Shown here piece after piece: positions 32,406 through 45,857 of a DNA stretch of 64,000 bases. Origin of the DNA: Aspidiotus rigidus (taxonomy: Eukaryota; Arthropoda; Insecta; Hemiptera; Diaspididae); NCBI GenBank assembly GCA_035079385.1, contig JAVHKY010000005.1, positions 3,596,001-3,660,000 of the forward strand, written 5' to 3'. The first letter of the stretch is position 1; each line of letters starts with the position of its first letter. Made by a program: the position numbers and the translations under genes. The notes below the pieces were generated by a model. The model did no database searches, had not been told where the DNA came from, and worked only from the letters and a program-made list of their open reading frames with translations.

Positions 32406-34320
32406 GCGACGTGTGAGTTGTTGCTCTATGAACACAAATCAGTGTTGCCGCATGAGGAAATGTCCAATAACTACCTACATGATTTTATTACAAAACAATC
32501 GAACAATGGATAATGGGATTACTTGGTTTTATTTTATTTTTATTTATTTTTTTATTTTCATATTATTCCAACAACATTCAGCAATGTTCACAGCCAAAAT
32601 TGAGACATTTGAAGATATAGGATAGTTTTTTGAGCAAATTCAATATGTCAGAAAATTGATCACTACAAACTAGGATAAAACGTTTAGTTCTTGTGCAATT
32701 CTGTTGAAACTTTCAGGGAACACCCTTGTACACACAAGTAATAAATTGAAATCCAATGGTAAGCCCATTTTATCACGTAAGTATATTATTATTAGCTCTA
32801 AAGTACGCCTGTTTCAGTGTTTTAGAGAACTAAAGCATAATATTGTGAGAAACTCAGATCTGATAGAGAAAAACGGCTGACGGCATTGTATTCAGCATGA
32901 AAAATACTTTTAGAAACAATTTGTGTTGTTCATATTCATAAAATGCTGTTCACTAGTGATAGGTGACTGGTATTTATACCAAAAAAAGAATGGGACGTGA
33001 CAAATTGATTTTGTGAGTTTTGAATGTTTGAGAAGAAAAATCGTAGTAATCGAGTATTTTTTTGTTCACACTTGTAAATTTTTGTTTACAATAAAGGTTT
33101 ATTATTTCTGGCCGACATGTTGAACAGCAGGCATTATTACCTTACATTGACTATAATCACCATCTAAGGCTACTTTTCCATTTGTACAAAGACAGATTCC
33201 TCTGAAAGTCCCACTTTGCATGACGATCAACAGGGTGCAAAGGCAAATTACTGACAGACAGTCATCTGACCCAGTCTTTAATCATGGTGTGTTGTATGAA
33301 GTCCTAGCAAATGGAAAACCGTTGAAAAATGTGAAGGTGGAGATTGAATCTAAAGGTTGAGGCACAACCAATATTGTTTAAAAGGAAAAGTTATGAAAAT
33401 ACTTAGCCTGAGTAGGAATTGCTCATCTTGCAAAAATGGTACATATTTTTAAATTATACATCCATTATCTACAATATTAATTCTTTGGAGCATCAAAGGT
33501 TTGTAATATAAGAGGAGGATAACATCATTATTATTTTGATTTCTTTGCTTAATGGCCTATAGTTCTACACTCCCCAACTCCCCAATAACAAGGAACTCAG
33601 AACAATCGTTTACAAAGAAGAACTATCAATTTTATGCGTGAAGCACTATAAATTTATGATTAGGCCAAAGTGAATTTTAATCATTTACAAAGAAGCTGCA
33701 CCAGTTTGTTCATACAGCCATTGTGAGTAAATTTGGTTCCTTCATATCTCAGGATGATATGAATCTACATTTTGAGAAATTTGAATTCACGTCATTGGGA
33801 TAAAATCCTCTACCGCTAAGAATTACCAACATGCAATAAGAATTTGATTTAGCCTTCATCCTGTATGTAGATCTTCACTTACTTCAAACGTTGCTGACAT
33901 AGAGCAGTTCAGTTTAAAATTTTTTCAACAATATGTCTTGCTTTTAGTCTTTCCTCCATTAGTCTCCCACTTACATAATCGGTTTGTTTCCACTCAAATT
34001 CGGACTTATGAAGCAAACTATTCAACAGGTAAGTTACGCGCAGGTTCGCAGAGTACAGAAATGCAAAGATATGGCAGTTGCGCAATGTTGCGCAAGTATG
34101 CGCGATAGTACCTAAGGATTACGCAAAGACGCTAGTTCCCAGATACCCGAAAGAAGCGAACTTTTTTGAAAACAGTATTAGATTAGTAAACTGTGTTTAT
34201 TCTTCAAAAGATTAGTACATAATACATCATACTGTCTACTTTGGGCTCCTTATATAGGGCTCTTTCAGCTGTGAGCGTGACTCTATTGTTGTCGTCCAGT
34301 TTTGCATCATTGAACGGATC
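32406..34320. other. Intron sequence, nothing recognised
   Basis: AT-rich, with T-rich stretches (32525-32565). No gene or repeat could be named. Confidence 0.4.
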
Positions 34321-34321
34321 A

Positions 34322-34592
34322 CCTTAGAGCACAGAAAAAACAGAGTTTGTCCAAGAGAGCTCGAGACACGGGCATCACCGAAATTCACAGTTTAGGGCTC
34401 GCCTAACGCATTTAACCGAGCGATGAATCTGCAACACCCAACAATTCGCATAGTGTGCAGCTGTTTGCAGAGCTTGACGCGCACTCAACGAGTTAGGCGA
34501 ACCTAAACTATGAATTTGGATGATGCCCGTATTTGTTAATGTTATAAGTTATAGCAAAGACGACCTCTGTTTACTCTGTGCCTTAGAGGGAA
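34322..34592. repeat. Imperfect hairpin, MITE-like (about 270 bp)
   Basis: The left arm contains GGGCATCACCGAAATTCACA and GTTTAGGGCTCGCCTAAC. The right arm holds their complements in divergent form (GTTAGGCGAACCTAAACTAT and GAATTTGGATGATGCCCG). Outer ends CCTTAGAGCACAG and CTCTGTGCCTTAGAGG pair loosely. No target duplication is clear. Confidence 0.6.
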
Positions 34593-35570
34593 AAATTCAT
34601 TCACTAACTTAGTTTCTATGTTGACATATAGGAGCGCTATTGGTCTACTGGAACTAGGTTTGTGACACTTATTGTCTCAAAATATTTTTTGTTATTGCCA
34701 ATATAAAACGAGATGAATTCTTCAGGCTAGATTTTCTCCTAGAATAATTACGACGACAAATGTGGTCTGGTAAAATGTGCAGCAAAACTATACTTTTGTA
34801 ATACACTTGAGTCCAATGACGGCGGTTAGTTATCATCAGTTGAATGAGTGGTTCATCTGGAATGAAAACGAAGAAGAAAGATATTACTTGCCCTTTTTAT
34901 ACTTTTATCTTTCCGTTTTGAGACGGTGAGAACGCAGGCTAACGTACCCTCCTACCCCCTTCGCCGCGCCGCTGCTATTATGCGCTATTATCCTGTATGG
35001 TGCGCGAGATGTTGTACATTAGAATAATATTATTATGAGAATTGCCAAAAATTTTCATTTCGTGCAGTTTTCGACAATAAATACAGTATTATTGTTTAGA
35101 AAATCCTATTCATTTTAAAATAGGTATACTTTTTTGTTTTTTCATAGCCATACTTTGAATAATATTACATGCAGATTTTCATTACTATTTTTGTAGCGGT
35201 AACATAACCAGCCGTTTGACGCACACCAAGAGAAGAAGATATAAGAAATCACGCATTCTTCAATTCAACTCAAATATGGGGTCAGTACCGAATGTAAAGT
35301 TTTCGAACACATCGTTTACTGACCCAAGCTGAAGCTAAAAGTTTTCTTTGAAAAATGAAAATTTGAATTCGTGAAATCACGTATTTTTTGTTTCTGATGA
35401 ATTTACATCAAACGATAACTACTTATTATTTCATCACTTGATTTGAAGGTTGTTCATTAACGGATGTAGGTGAAACATTATCGATACAAAATGTATACCG
35501 GTATTTTCATTTTGTATATTGCTTACGCACCTTAACACACATGAACAAATTTCAAACTTTTGGAATTTCT
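34593..35570. other. Intron sequence, nothing recognised
   Basis: AT-rich; no supported gene. Confidence 0.35.
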
Positions 35571-35571
35571 G

Positions 35572-35810
35572 TCGAAGGTATTTCCAGAAGTATTTTTGCC
35601 GCTAAATACGTCAGTCGCCGTTCTTCAATATTACCTCTCATTATTGTGCAATACTCGTGTGTAGTTACCGCGGTGTGTTGCGAGGCGTAGTCGTATCTTA
35701 TCGAGCTTCAAAATTTCAATGCGCGAGAAGGTACACTTCCTGTCCTTATCGAAAAATGGCAATTGGTATCGCATTCAGTGTTGAAAATACTTCTGAGAAA
35801 ATACCTTCGA
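35572..35810. repeat. TIR hairpin, MITE candidate (239 bp)
   Basis: TCGAAGGTATTTCCAGAAGT at the left pairs with the complement of TCGAAGGTATTTTCTCAGAA at the right. TIRs are about 27 bp with small indels; no clear target duplication. Confidence 0.5.
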
Positions 35811-37640
35811 TAGTTAGTGGGCATGTGTGATTGAAGTTCAAGTTGACTGATCACCAAGAAACTGTCACAAAATTTCGACTTATTTGAAACACATTTTGAA
35901 GTTTTTCCTAGCTTTATGTACCGGTAGTTACCTAAATTAGTCGTTGAATGCCTACGCTTACAGCCACACTTACACGCATGCTAACTTTTATTTATTCGTT
36001 TAATTGAATTTTCTTTACCGTTCCTCTATTCGCTTCTGCTTCTCTTTTGTTTCTAGAAGTTATACCAGCTCGAGAAAAGTACTAAAGCTACTGAGGAATA
36101 CAGCTTCTTGTATTATGTCAATGAAAGGGGGGTTGGGGAGGGAAATAATTGAAATAGTACTTGTTGTTACTGAGGCATTAGAAGAAGAAGACTATAGTTG
36201 GATTATCAAGAAGTTGTAAAAACTCCTTAAGCCTTTTTGTTGCGTAAGATCTCTCAGATGGACTGAAAAAAAGAGCAAAGATCTGTTTGCGTTTCCTTGC
36301 ATCCACGTATAGACAGGAACTAGCCTTCAAAAAAACATCGATGAGTATTTGGATTTTTCGTCATCCCACTTTACAAACATATTCATGTTCCAAACACAAG
36401 CTTTTAAAGTAGGAAAAAGTGAGATTCGCAAATTTGAAAACAATATTTTGATAAAATCATGTTCCGATTCATTTCCCTCTTTTACTCAAATTTACCTACT
36501 TGACTCAGTCTATTTGGTAATTTGACTGACCGCTTTCATCCATATACCTTTCGTTCATCTCATATTTATGTATTCAAACCTGACCTACCCGAGAAACTTC
36601 TTTCAAGAGATGGAGTTCAAAATATCTTATGTTTTGGGACCTAATAGTACTTCATCATTTATCATAGAATGAAAATAGCCTGAAGAGATGCAAAATACGA
36701 ACTTATGTTTCATGCCCCTTATAGGCATATAGTTTGAATCAATAGCCTTATAACACAACTAACAAAGACATGAAACGTGTCTCATCATCCTATAAAATGA
36801 GGTAGCGGGGGGCGTCACTTATTCCCATTATAGATCTCTTGTCTACGACTTTATCGTGATAATCTGTATGTAGGTTGAAGTCAGTGTCACGACGTGACCT
36901 TCCATATTGTCTTAGCCTTCTTCGGCTAACGAATTAGATTGATAATGCTGGGCTTAGGCTAGAAGGTGTGGCTTCGTACGAGCGTGCAGACGCAAATTTC
37001 GGAATTAGGTTTAGCAAAGACAGAAAATATGTCAACACAGAAATTTGCATTTCTTCAAAAAAATTTTGTTAGGACCCTGACCACGGCCACCTTTACTATT
37101 AGACTAAACAACTCGACCCGGCAACGCAGCAAACAGCTGATCACGGCCCTCCGATATGTTACGTACGCTCTTATGAAAAAACACAAAAAATTTAAACAAT
37201 GAGCCCCACAAAAAAGTGACGAGGAATTACTAAGAAGAGCAAACGATTTTCAATTTTTTTAGTCTAGTCCTGATGGAATCGTTTCGCTACAGAATAAGTT
37301 ATAATAGTTTTAAAATTAAAAATCAGATAGGGAACGAAGTGCGGTACTGTAACACCTTTCCGCAGGCATACCGAAGCGTCTATTGTAGCGACGTTGTCTT
37401 TTTGAGTTGTTTGGCCTGACAAAAGAGGTGGCCTTACCAGAACTGGCTACTATCTCCTACTTAATCATTCCCCCGTTACCTCACCAAAAAGGGCCTGTAT
37501 CAGCCTTATAATATGTGATCTATCACTATCCCGCACTAATGTGCTACCTACATACTATGTAAATGTGTGCGGCTTACCAAACAGACCTCACCCTCTACGG
37601 TTGAAAGTTTAATATGTGGTCGATAAATTTGCAAAAAACT
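35811..37640. other. Intron sequence with one shared repeat
   Basis: Nothing gene-like. At 37330-37385 is a single AGTGCGGTACTGTAACAC hairpin unit also present inside the element at 31984-32398. Confidence 0.4.
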
Positions 37641-40430
37641 GAAGAGTATAGATATACTTCATATGACTACAACTATGGAAAATGTCGATGGCAACTATCA
37701 AATTGGTGCTTTGAGAACAGAAAATTTTCACCATTATGGTGGAACTCCTATGTTCAGGACGGATAGTTTTGACCTCAACTATAGAATCCCTAATAGTAGA
37801 TAGAAAATTTTGACTACGACTACGGAATTCCTAATTTTGGGAGGAAAATTCTGACCAAGACCATAGAATTCCAAGTTATGGACAGAAAATTCTGACTCCG
37901 ATCATGACAAATTTTGACCCCCTACCAAAGAACTCCTATGTCGTGGATGGAAAATTTTAACTACGACCTTAGAAAATTTTAACAACTATCATAGAATTCT
38001 TATGTTGTAGATGGAAAATTTCAACCATTACCATAGAAAATTTCAACCACAACCATGGAGTTCCTATGTTGTGATTGGAAAATGCTGACGAATACCATAG
38101 AATTCCTAATTTTGGTTGAAAAATTTTAACCACGACCATGGACCATCAGTATATCATAAAATTCCTATGTTGTAAATAACACTACTGAACAGCTATCCTG
38201 TTACAAAGATTCTATTACGTGATTCTTAGATACTTTTCAACGCTGAACACGAATCCGTTGTCCGTTTTTTGCTAGCACGTCACAATAGTTAGTAATCACG
38301 ATAAATATTCACGTAATCATAACAAATATTCTCGACTACTTGCCGCGCGCTGTCGCGGAACGTAACAAACGTTTTCGATAGCGACGCTGCTATCGTCGAT
38401 GTGTTTCGCGACGACGCGCGGTAAGTAAACGAGAACTTTAATCGAGATTACTAAAAATTGTGACGTGCTAGCAAGAAACGGACAACGGATTCGTGTTCAG
38501 CGTTGAAAAGTATTCAAGAATCACATAATAGAATCTTTGTAACAGGATAGCTGTTCAGTAGTGTAATAAATATCAAGAAGGACCATAAAATTTTTACATT
38601 GACCATAGAATTCCTATGTCGTGGATAGAAAATTTTAGCCAAGACCATAAAATCCCTATTTGATGTGGATGAAACATTTTAACCATGACCATAGAATTCT
38701 CATGTTGTCGATAGAGAATTCTGATCAACACTATGGAATTGGTAGTTTTGGATAGAAAATTTTGATTAAGACCATGGAACTTCTCGTTGTGGACAGGAAA
38801 TTTGGGTTCCAATCATGGAAAATCTTGACCACTATTATAGAATCATTATGTTATAAATGGAAAATTTTAACCATGGCCATAGAAAAATTTGACCACAACC
38901 ATGGAAATCCTATGTTGTGGGTGGAAAATGCTGACCAATACTGTGAAATTCCTCATTTTGATTAAAAATTTCAACCCTCACCATGGAACCATCACCACAC
39001 CTTCTGTTGTGAATGGAAGATTTTAACCACAACCATAGAAAATTTTGACTACGACCATAGAATTCCTACGGTATGGATAGAAAATTCTAGCCAACCGTAT
39101 TTGTGGATAAAACATTTTAACCATGACTATGGAATTCCTATGTTGTCAGTAGAGAATTCTGACCAACACTACGGAATTGGTAGTTTTGGATAGAAAATTT
39201 TTATTGAGACCATGGAATTCCTATAGTTGTGGACAGAAATGTTGACTTCAATCACGGAAAATTTGGACCACAACCGTGGAATTCCTGTGTTGTGGATAAA
39301 AAATTTTAACCACAACCATGGAAAATTTTTTTACAATACCTGAATTCCTATGTTGACCAATACTATGGAATTCCCAATTTTGAATGAAGAATTTCAACTA
39401 TGACCATGGAAATTTTGTCTACAACCATATGAAATTCCTATGCTGCATATGAAAAATTTTGACCAACACTATGAAGTTCCCAATTTCACAAGAAGTTTAC
39501 CCACAACCAGGAACAATTTCATCCACAATCAAGGGGTTCCAATGTTGTGGCTGGATAATTTTAAGCATCATAGAAAATTTCAACAACTACCATAGAATTC
39601 CTTTGTTGTAGTTCAACTACGACTATGGAAAATTTTAACCACGTCAATGGAGAATTTTGATACTATTATAGAATCCCTATGTTGCGGATGGAAAATTTTA
39701 ATCAGGACCATAGAAAATTCGACCACGACCATGGGATTCCTATGGCATTGATGGAAAATTTTGGTCAAGACTATGGAATTCCTGTAGTGTAGATAGAAAG
39801 TTTTAACCCCAACCGAGGGAAATTTTGACCACTACCGTAGAATGCCTACTTATGTTGTGAATGGAAGATTTTAACTACAACTATAAAAAGTGTTGACCAC
39901 AACTAGAGAATTCCTATATTGTAAATAAAAAATTCTAACCAAGACAATGAACAATTTTAACCATGACCATGGAATTTTGATGTGGTTGTTGGAAAATTCT
40001 GACCAACACTATGGAATTTCTAGTTGGGGATAGGAAATGTTGACTCCAATCATGGAAAATTTTGACCAATACTATAGAATCCCCAATTTCTGAAGAAGAA
40101 TTTCAACTTTGACCACAGAAAATTTTGTCTACTACCATGGAATTCTTATGTTGCATATGAAAAATTTTGACCAATATTAAGGAGTTCCTAATTTTGGATG
40201 AAGAATTTCAACCACAACCATGGAAAATCTTGTCCACGATCAAGGAATTCCTATTTTGTGGATGGAAAATTTTGACTAAGACCAAGGAATTCTGAAGAAT
40301 TTTCACCATAATTATGAAAAATTTCGACGAAGACTACGGAATTCTTCTGTTGTGGACAAAATTTCGACTCCGATCGTCATAGAATTCCTATCTTGTGAAT
40401 GGAAAATTCTAACCAGTACTATGGAAAGAG
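37640..40430. repeat. Degenerate tandem repeat array rich in GAATTCC
   Basis: About 2.8 kb of irregular units of about 45-66 bp built from ACCATGGAATTCCTATGTTG, TGGATGGAAAATTTTGACCA and GACCATAGAAAATTTTAACC. GAATTC (EcoRI-like) recurs many times. Units are strongly diverged and their order is shuffled, so the array is old. A foldback element interrupts it at 38180-38563. No coding function. Confidence 0.85.
38180..38563. mobile_element. Near-complete palindrome (384 bp) with TAA duplication
   Basis: CACTACTGAACAGCTATCCT at the left (38180) and its complement at the right (to 38563). The two halves pair almost throughout, including ACACGAATCCGTTGTCCGTT and a GC-rich centre (TTGCCGCGCGCTGTCGCGG / complement). 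TAA flanks both ends (38177-38179, 38564-38566), the 3-bp duplication of PIF/Harbinger. It is a non-coding foldback MITE inserted in the 37.6-40.4 kb array. Confidence 0.85.
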
Positions 40431-42215
40431 CAATTTACTTGTTTTCTTCAAAAATTATGTTCAATCGGCAAATACAGGGGCAATTTAGTATTTCAAATTG
40501 CTTACTCATTCTCCTACGTGTTATCAAATTACTAGTATGACATAATGTTTTTAACATTTCTCTTACGGCAAATTGCTCTGCAGCACCTATAAGATCAATG
40601 TTAGAAAGAGTACCAATTTATTGGTACGTAGGAGAATAAGTAGGCAATGGAGAGTACTAAAGTTGGCCTGTAGGAGACAACACTGAACTACATATTTGCA
40701 TCATATCTGGCCTTTTGGTTTAAAATTTAATGTATAGCTGTGTTATGTGCGCTACCTAGTTAATTATGAGAAAAGTATTTTGAGAAAGCAAACCATCATC
40801 GGTTGTCTATGCTAACGACCAATCAGAACACGCCCGGAATCTGAGTCAACTTTTAGTGGGGACTCTATAAAAACGTCGGGGTTGAACTCTCCACAACTTC
40901 TTTTTTTAAGCGTAGTAGTGTTTTTTATTTGCGGGATCGTAACTTACGGGGGTGGTGAAAATGAATTGTACTTACTCAACGACATCAGTATGGTGAGTTT
41001 AGCACCCCTTTCCTTTCCCCTGAGTTGAAACGAGAAAAATGATTAATCTAAAATTGGTAAAACTGAACTACCAGGAAGAATTGTAAACTCATTCATTTTT
41101 GAAAAAAACGATTTTATAACCAATTTTATCATCATTCTTCTGTAAGGAAACTTACTCCGCGAGTACTTAGAGTTCTGAGGAAGTCTTGAGGTTAAATTTA
41201 GTGTAATAAAGTCTTTCGAGATGTTTCATCACTGCAAAGTGATAGCAGCTACTTAGCTCGAGGATGAAGGTACAGGTTCTTTCTCATTGTAACTTAAACA
41301 TTGTGGCGGAGACTGGCAATTTTACATACCATCAAATTATATCGATCATTCAGGATAGCCTTTGCTTGAAGTGGTAGAAAGCGCAAGAATAGCCCGTCTA
41401 AATAATTCTTATGATTCGTTCTAATTTTAATGTTTTTTTTTTTTTTTTTTTTTTGGATTGCTTGTCTATAAAAGTGTTAGTGTGGTCTACAGACCCGTGA
41501 TCTGTCAATTTTATTCTTTCCGTAGCGCATCTCATTATTATTAGTTTTTCTTTTTTCAACGTAGACCTTCCTTTATTGTAAGTCCTCTTTCACTTTTTAG
41601 TTATTTGTAGAATGTTTCAAACTCTTTAGGTTGTACGAAGTCGATGTTCTCGCGCTGTGAGGTAAAATTTCCTTCTTCAAACTGGGTCAGTAACTAATTA
41701 CGTTGATGTTATTAAATTCAAAATTCAATCAACTGTTTTAAAAGAACAATGAAAACTATTTAAACTTTTCTCGCACCTCACCTTAACTTTGTTTTAATCA
41801 CGCATCGCGTAGGTAGTTTACATCGTATATTATTGTTGTACATTGGAAACCATACACTGCCTGTCGTAAACGACAAAAAAGCACTCGTTGCCCCTTCAAA
41901 ACTTTTTCATCCGATCGTTCACTAATTCATAAGTATGGTCGGCTCTTATTGTAGATTGATATTTCTTTTCTTTCCGGTCTCACAAACTCGCTCTGTAAGG
42001 ATATTTTTTTAGCTTTGTTCTTGAATTTGTCAGGAGGTTTAGGGTTAAAAGAGTTATCTTTATCAGCGCGATTTAATAACTTCGCCGATCATTTTGACAT
42101 GTTCCATGTCTTTTCTCTCGCCAGACCCCGATTTTGAAACTCGCGAGTACACCCCCCCCTCCCCCCCCGTCAAGAGAAATCTCTACCCCGTGGGTGATTC
42201 AGAAATTCGCGAGTA
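40431..42215. other. Intron sequence with promoter-like region and poly-T
   Basis: A T-run of about 21 is at 41434-41454. No gene is clearly supported; see the promoter-like site at 40819-40992. A CT-rich and C-rich patch lies near 42150-42170. Confidence 0.4.
40819..40992 (+). promoter_or_regulatory. Promoter-like CCAAT/TATA region with short ATG exon candidate
   Basis: CCAAT at 40819-40823, TATAAAA at 40866-40872, a likely start near 40895, and ATG at 40961 followed 32 nt later by a donor-like TATG|GTGAGT (40992/40993). The spacing is right for a core promoter and a tiny first coding exon, but no downstream exon was identified. It may belong to a retroelement LTR. Confidence 0.3.
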
Positions 42216-42218
42216 CAC

Positions 42219-42480
42219 CCCGCGTAATAATAATAATTAATAATAAATAAATAAATAAATAAATAATTAAATAATTAAATAAATAAATAAATAAATAATT
42301 AAATAAATAAATAAATAAATAATTAAATAATTAATATAATTAAATAATCAAATAAATAAATAATTAATTGAATAATTAAATGATTAAATAATTAAATAAT
42401 TAAATAATTAAATAATTAAATAATTAAAGAATTAAATAATTAAATAATTAAATAAATAAATAATTAAATAATTAATATAA
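42219..42480. repeat. AAAT/AATTA microsatellite
   Basis: About 260 bp of AATAAATA and AATTAAATAATT repeats. Confidence 0.95.
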
Positions 42481-42486
42481 TTGATG

Positions 42487-42835
42487 ATTAGAAAATTTTC
42501 AAAGTCCCTCTTCCTATCATATATGGCTGGATAGTCGAAATTTTTCCATGTCCCCTAGACTTGAATTGTCTCATACCATTCCAATACAACAGCGAGACAG
42601 GGGGCGAACGAGCGGAGCGAGTTCGCGCTACCTCATATTTCACATAGAAGACTTGAATTTTCCCATACCATTCCAATACAACAGCGAGATCGCTCGTTCG
42701 CCCCACGAAAGTTGATACCTCAAAATATAGAATACCCACAATTACCTCAAAATATTTCTCATACAAGACTTATACGACGCCAAGATAGGTAAAGGGAGTA
42801 AACGAATAATATCTCACGAACACTTGAACTAGTAG
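42487..42835. repeat. Duplicated block, copy 1
   Basis: Begins with a 45-bp-family unit (CCTATCATATATGGCTGG), then CTTGAATTGTCTCATACC, a GGGGCGAACGAGCGGAGCGA segment and ATACGACGCCAAGATAGG. Within it CATACCATTCCAATACAACA occurs twice. It recurs at 43107-43430. Confidence 0.85.
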
Positions 42836-42837
42836 AA

Positions 42838-42915
42838 GAATTAATAATAAATAAATAAATGAATAAATAAATAAATAAATAAATAAATAAATAGATAGAT
42901 AAATAAATAAATAGA

Positions 42916-42952
<37 letters not shown>

Positions 42953-43106
42953 AAACAATAAAATAATTGAATAATTAAATAATGAAAGAATTGAATAATT
43001 AAATAGTGAAAGAATTGAATAATTAAATAATTAAATAATAAAATAATAAAATAATAAAATAATTAAATAATTGAATAATTAAATAATTAAATAATTAAAT
43101 AAATAA
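42838..43106. repeat. AAAT microsatellite, second tract
   Basis: About 270 bp of AATAAATAAATA-type repeats between the two duplicated blocks. A minus-strand frame of FIYLFIYL repeats is only its translation. Confidence 0.95.
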
Positions 43107-43430
43107 AGGCTGAATAGTCGAAATTTTTCCAAGTCCCCTAGACTTGAATTGTCTCATACCATTCCAATACAACAGCGAGACAGGGGGCGAACGAGCGGAG
43201 CGAGTTCGCGCTACCTCATATTTCTCAAAAAAGACTTGAATTTTCTCATACCATTCCAATACAACAGCGAGATCGCTCGTTCGCCCCACCGAAAGTTGAT
43301 ACCTCAAAATATAGAACACCCACAATTACCTCAAAATATTTCTCATACAAGACTTATACGACGCCAAGATATGTAAAGGGGCAAACGAATAATATCTCAC
43401 GAACACTTGACCTAGTAGAAGCTTAGACTG
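43107..43430. repeat. Duplicated block, copy 2
   Basis: Nearly identical to 42515-42835, including the internal duplication and the ACGAGCGGAGCGAGTTCGCG stretch. The microsatellite plus block forms a tandem duplication of about 620 bp. Confidence 0.85.
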
Positions 43431-45060
43431 AAATATTTCATGATGACTGATAAAATATAAAAGACATGGAACATGATTTTCATTTATTTGGCTATGCCAG
43501 AAAATTTAATAATACTACAATATGACCAAGTTACAAATTTTTTTTTTTTCTTTACATTTATTAGGTCATAGTTTCCTAGTATGCCAATATTTTTTTGATA
43601 ACGCTTGTCAAATGAAACAAGGAAATTTCTTTGGTATCTCGATTCACAGGAAACAGAATACACTTTTGTTAAAATAAGAATTAGCAATACCTAACTTGAA
43701 AAAATTATTTGTAGTCGACGGCTTACAATGATCCCTAATTTGCATGAAATCCGCGTAGATTTTTTTTTCGTTCACTTTTGCATGAAATTTAGCGTGCTTT
43801 CTCTTCTCGATTAGGGCTCACGATGTACAAATAATTCTTCTTTTTTCAAATACTTACGTTTTGTAGTTATTTTTATTTTATTTATTTTTTCTATCATTTC
43901 ATTCTTCAAAGTCGAATGGGCGAATTTTACCCAACGAGAGGAGAAACTTTCTGACACAAAGTTTTCGAACAGCCTTCAAAACGTGGTGATATACAAAATA
44001 ATGAAACGAAGTTTATCAAAACCGAAAAACACAGAATATGAAAATTGGCCTCATATGACGTGTATTAATTTGAAAACTCGATTATAAATCTCGGAGAAGA
44101 AATTTTCTAATAATAATTTATGTCGACTCGACGAATATTAATACATTTTTTAGAATAATATTCTTGTTTTAATAATAATATTGTATTGTTACAGCTGGTA
44201 GTGTCGCTTTGCTTGAGTGGGGACGAAACTGTTCGAAAACTTTGTTGTTTTAGATTTAATGTTATTTATAAGAATTAAGCTTTTCAAATTTTTACGACTA
44301 TCAAGCTCATATTATTGTGACATTGAGATGAAATGTTTTGCTTTGTTGAAAATTTTGTTTTCCAATCAAAACTGTATATGTCTATAAATAGTGGCATGAC
44401 ATTAATCTCTGTGGAGGCTGGATGGGATGAATGAGATTTTTACTGTAGAATAGATATTTCGATACGAGAATGAGGACAAATGTTTTGAATTTTCGAGACG
44501 AAAAATATTAGAATGAAAACTCCATCGCCAATTCTTATTGACTTCACTATACATACTGCGAATGAAAGAAAATTTTCTCATTTATAAGCACCGACAATAT
44601 TATACTCACACAAAATGAAAATGTTGGTATAAGATGAGACTTTCATTGCGTAGAACGCTCTCTCGGGTGTAACATTCAAAGACACTGATCCTAATGAAAT
44701 TGAGAGACAGTGTACGAAGAATTTCTAGACGTATATCAGCCCCGAAAAATGTACCTTGTGTACCTAGATTCAATTTTACTCTTAGGTATACAAAGCTAAT
44801 GAATTTACCTCGGGAACTATCTAAACAGCCTCAGAGGATAAAGTTCTAACAAGGATACTTACGCTACGGACTTGAATAATGAAGAATTGATTTAAAAAAT
44901 TTTTTAATTTTCGATATGTGTTAAAAAAGAGAGTTTTACACGCCAAATAATCGTTTCGGCGCATTATTTAACTATATGGAAGTGACTGAATCAGGACCGG
45001 CAAGAACGGGATGGGAAGACGGATAGTTTATTTAGCATTTTAGATACTTATGGTATTTGC
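43431..45060. other. Intron sequence, nothing recognised
   Basis: AT-rich with short open frames only. Confidence 0.4.
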
Positions 45061-45640
45061 ACTGCTCTATCACGCTTCATGACGTCATCAGTGACCTTGA
45101 CCTACTTTTAGGACTCGGAAAAATTTTCAACTTTTGCTACTTTTATTATACTGGGCCTAACACGCAGCATACTAGGTTAAATTAGCCCTATACTAGGCTG
45201 TAATTTGCTTAACTTACAGAATACTAAGCTATACTTTTAGACGATATAATAGATACATAGACCGAGCATCGGCCATATAAGCCTATGTCAACTGTTGATG
45301 CGAGGACATAATAAGAAAATAAAAATCGCTGGACCTTGTTCACATTTCTTAGGGTGAACCCGCCGAAGAGTAAAACACACCGTGCAGCGTCTCCTTCTCC
45401 TCAGTTAACCGTCCGGCGCATAAAAGGTCCGATGATACTTCAAAAATATTTATCCCTAAGCAAGGCTGTACTAGACTAGAAGCAACCAGTGCGTCCGTCA
45501 GCTCTTCAGCAACTAAGTATGATAAAGAGTGGCAAAAAGACCCTGATTTTGACTGGGGCCATACAGTGATGGAAAATGCTCGAGCATTTAATGTGACCGA
45601 GCAATTGCTAGCTCCATCATTCGAAAAGAATCAATTCTTG
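45060..45640. repeat. Decayed module-C sequence
   Basis: TCATGACGTCATCAGTGACC near 45077, close to the sequence at 23655-23675, with further GGCCTA/CTAGTATA-like pieces. Old copy. Confidence 0.5.
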
Positions 45641-45653
45641 GATTGAAATTAAG

Positions 45654-45815
45654 TTTTAACAGGGAACCTGTTCTATGGGGGGCTTTTTGAGAAATTTGCC
45701 GTGCGCCTTCCAACAAAAAACTTGGGAAAGTTTCGACTCTCGAGCTATATGTGATCGGAAAGGGATTTACAAAAATTTCGACTATCGAGCCATATATGAT
45801 AGGAAGGGGACTGTT
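45654..45815. repeat. Module A plus two to three 45-bp units
   Basis: TTTTAACAGGGAACCTGTTC at 45654, then TATGGGGGGCTTTTTGAG, a GCCGTGCGCC segment and two units of the inverted-type CGACTCTCGAGC form. It stands next to the LINE remnant that follows. Confidence 0.8.
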
Positions 45816-45857
45816 TTTTCCAACAATTTACGAGCTACTAGCTGCATGCCTTCAGGG

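Noticed and set aside
42770..42958. FIYLFIYLFIYL frame
   Set aside because: Translation of an AAAT microsatellite.
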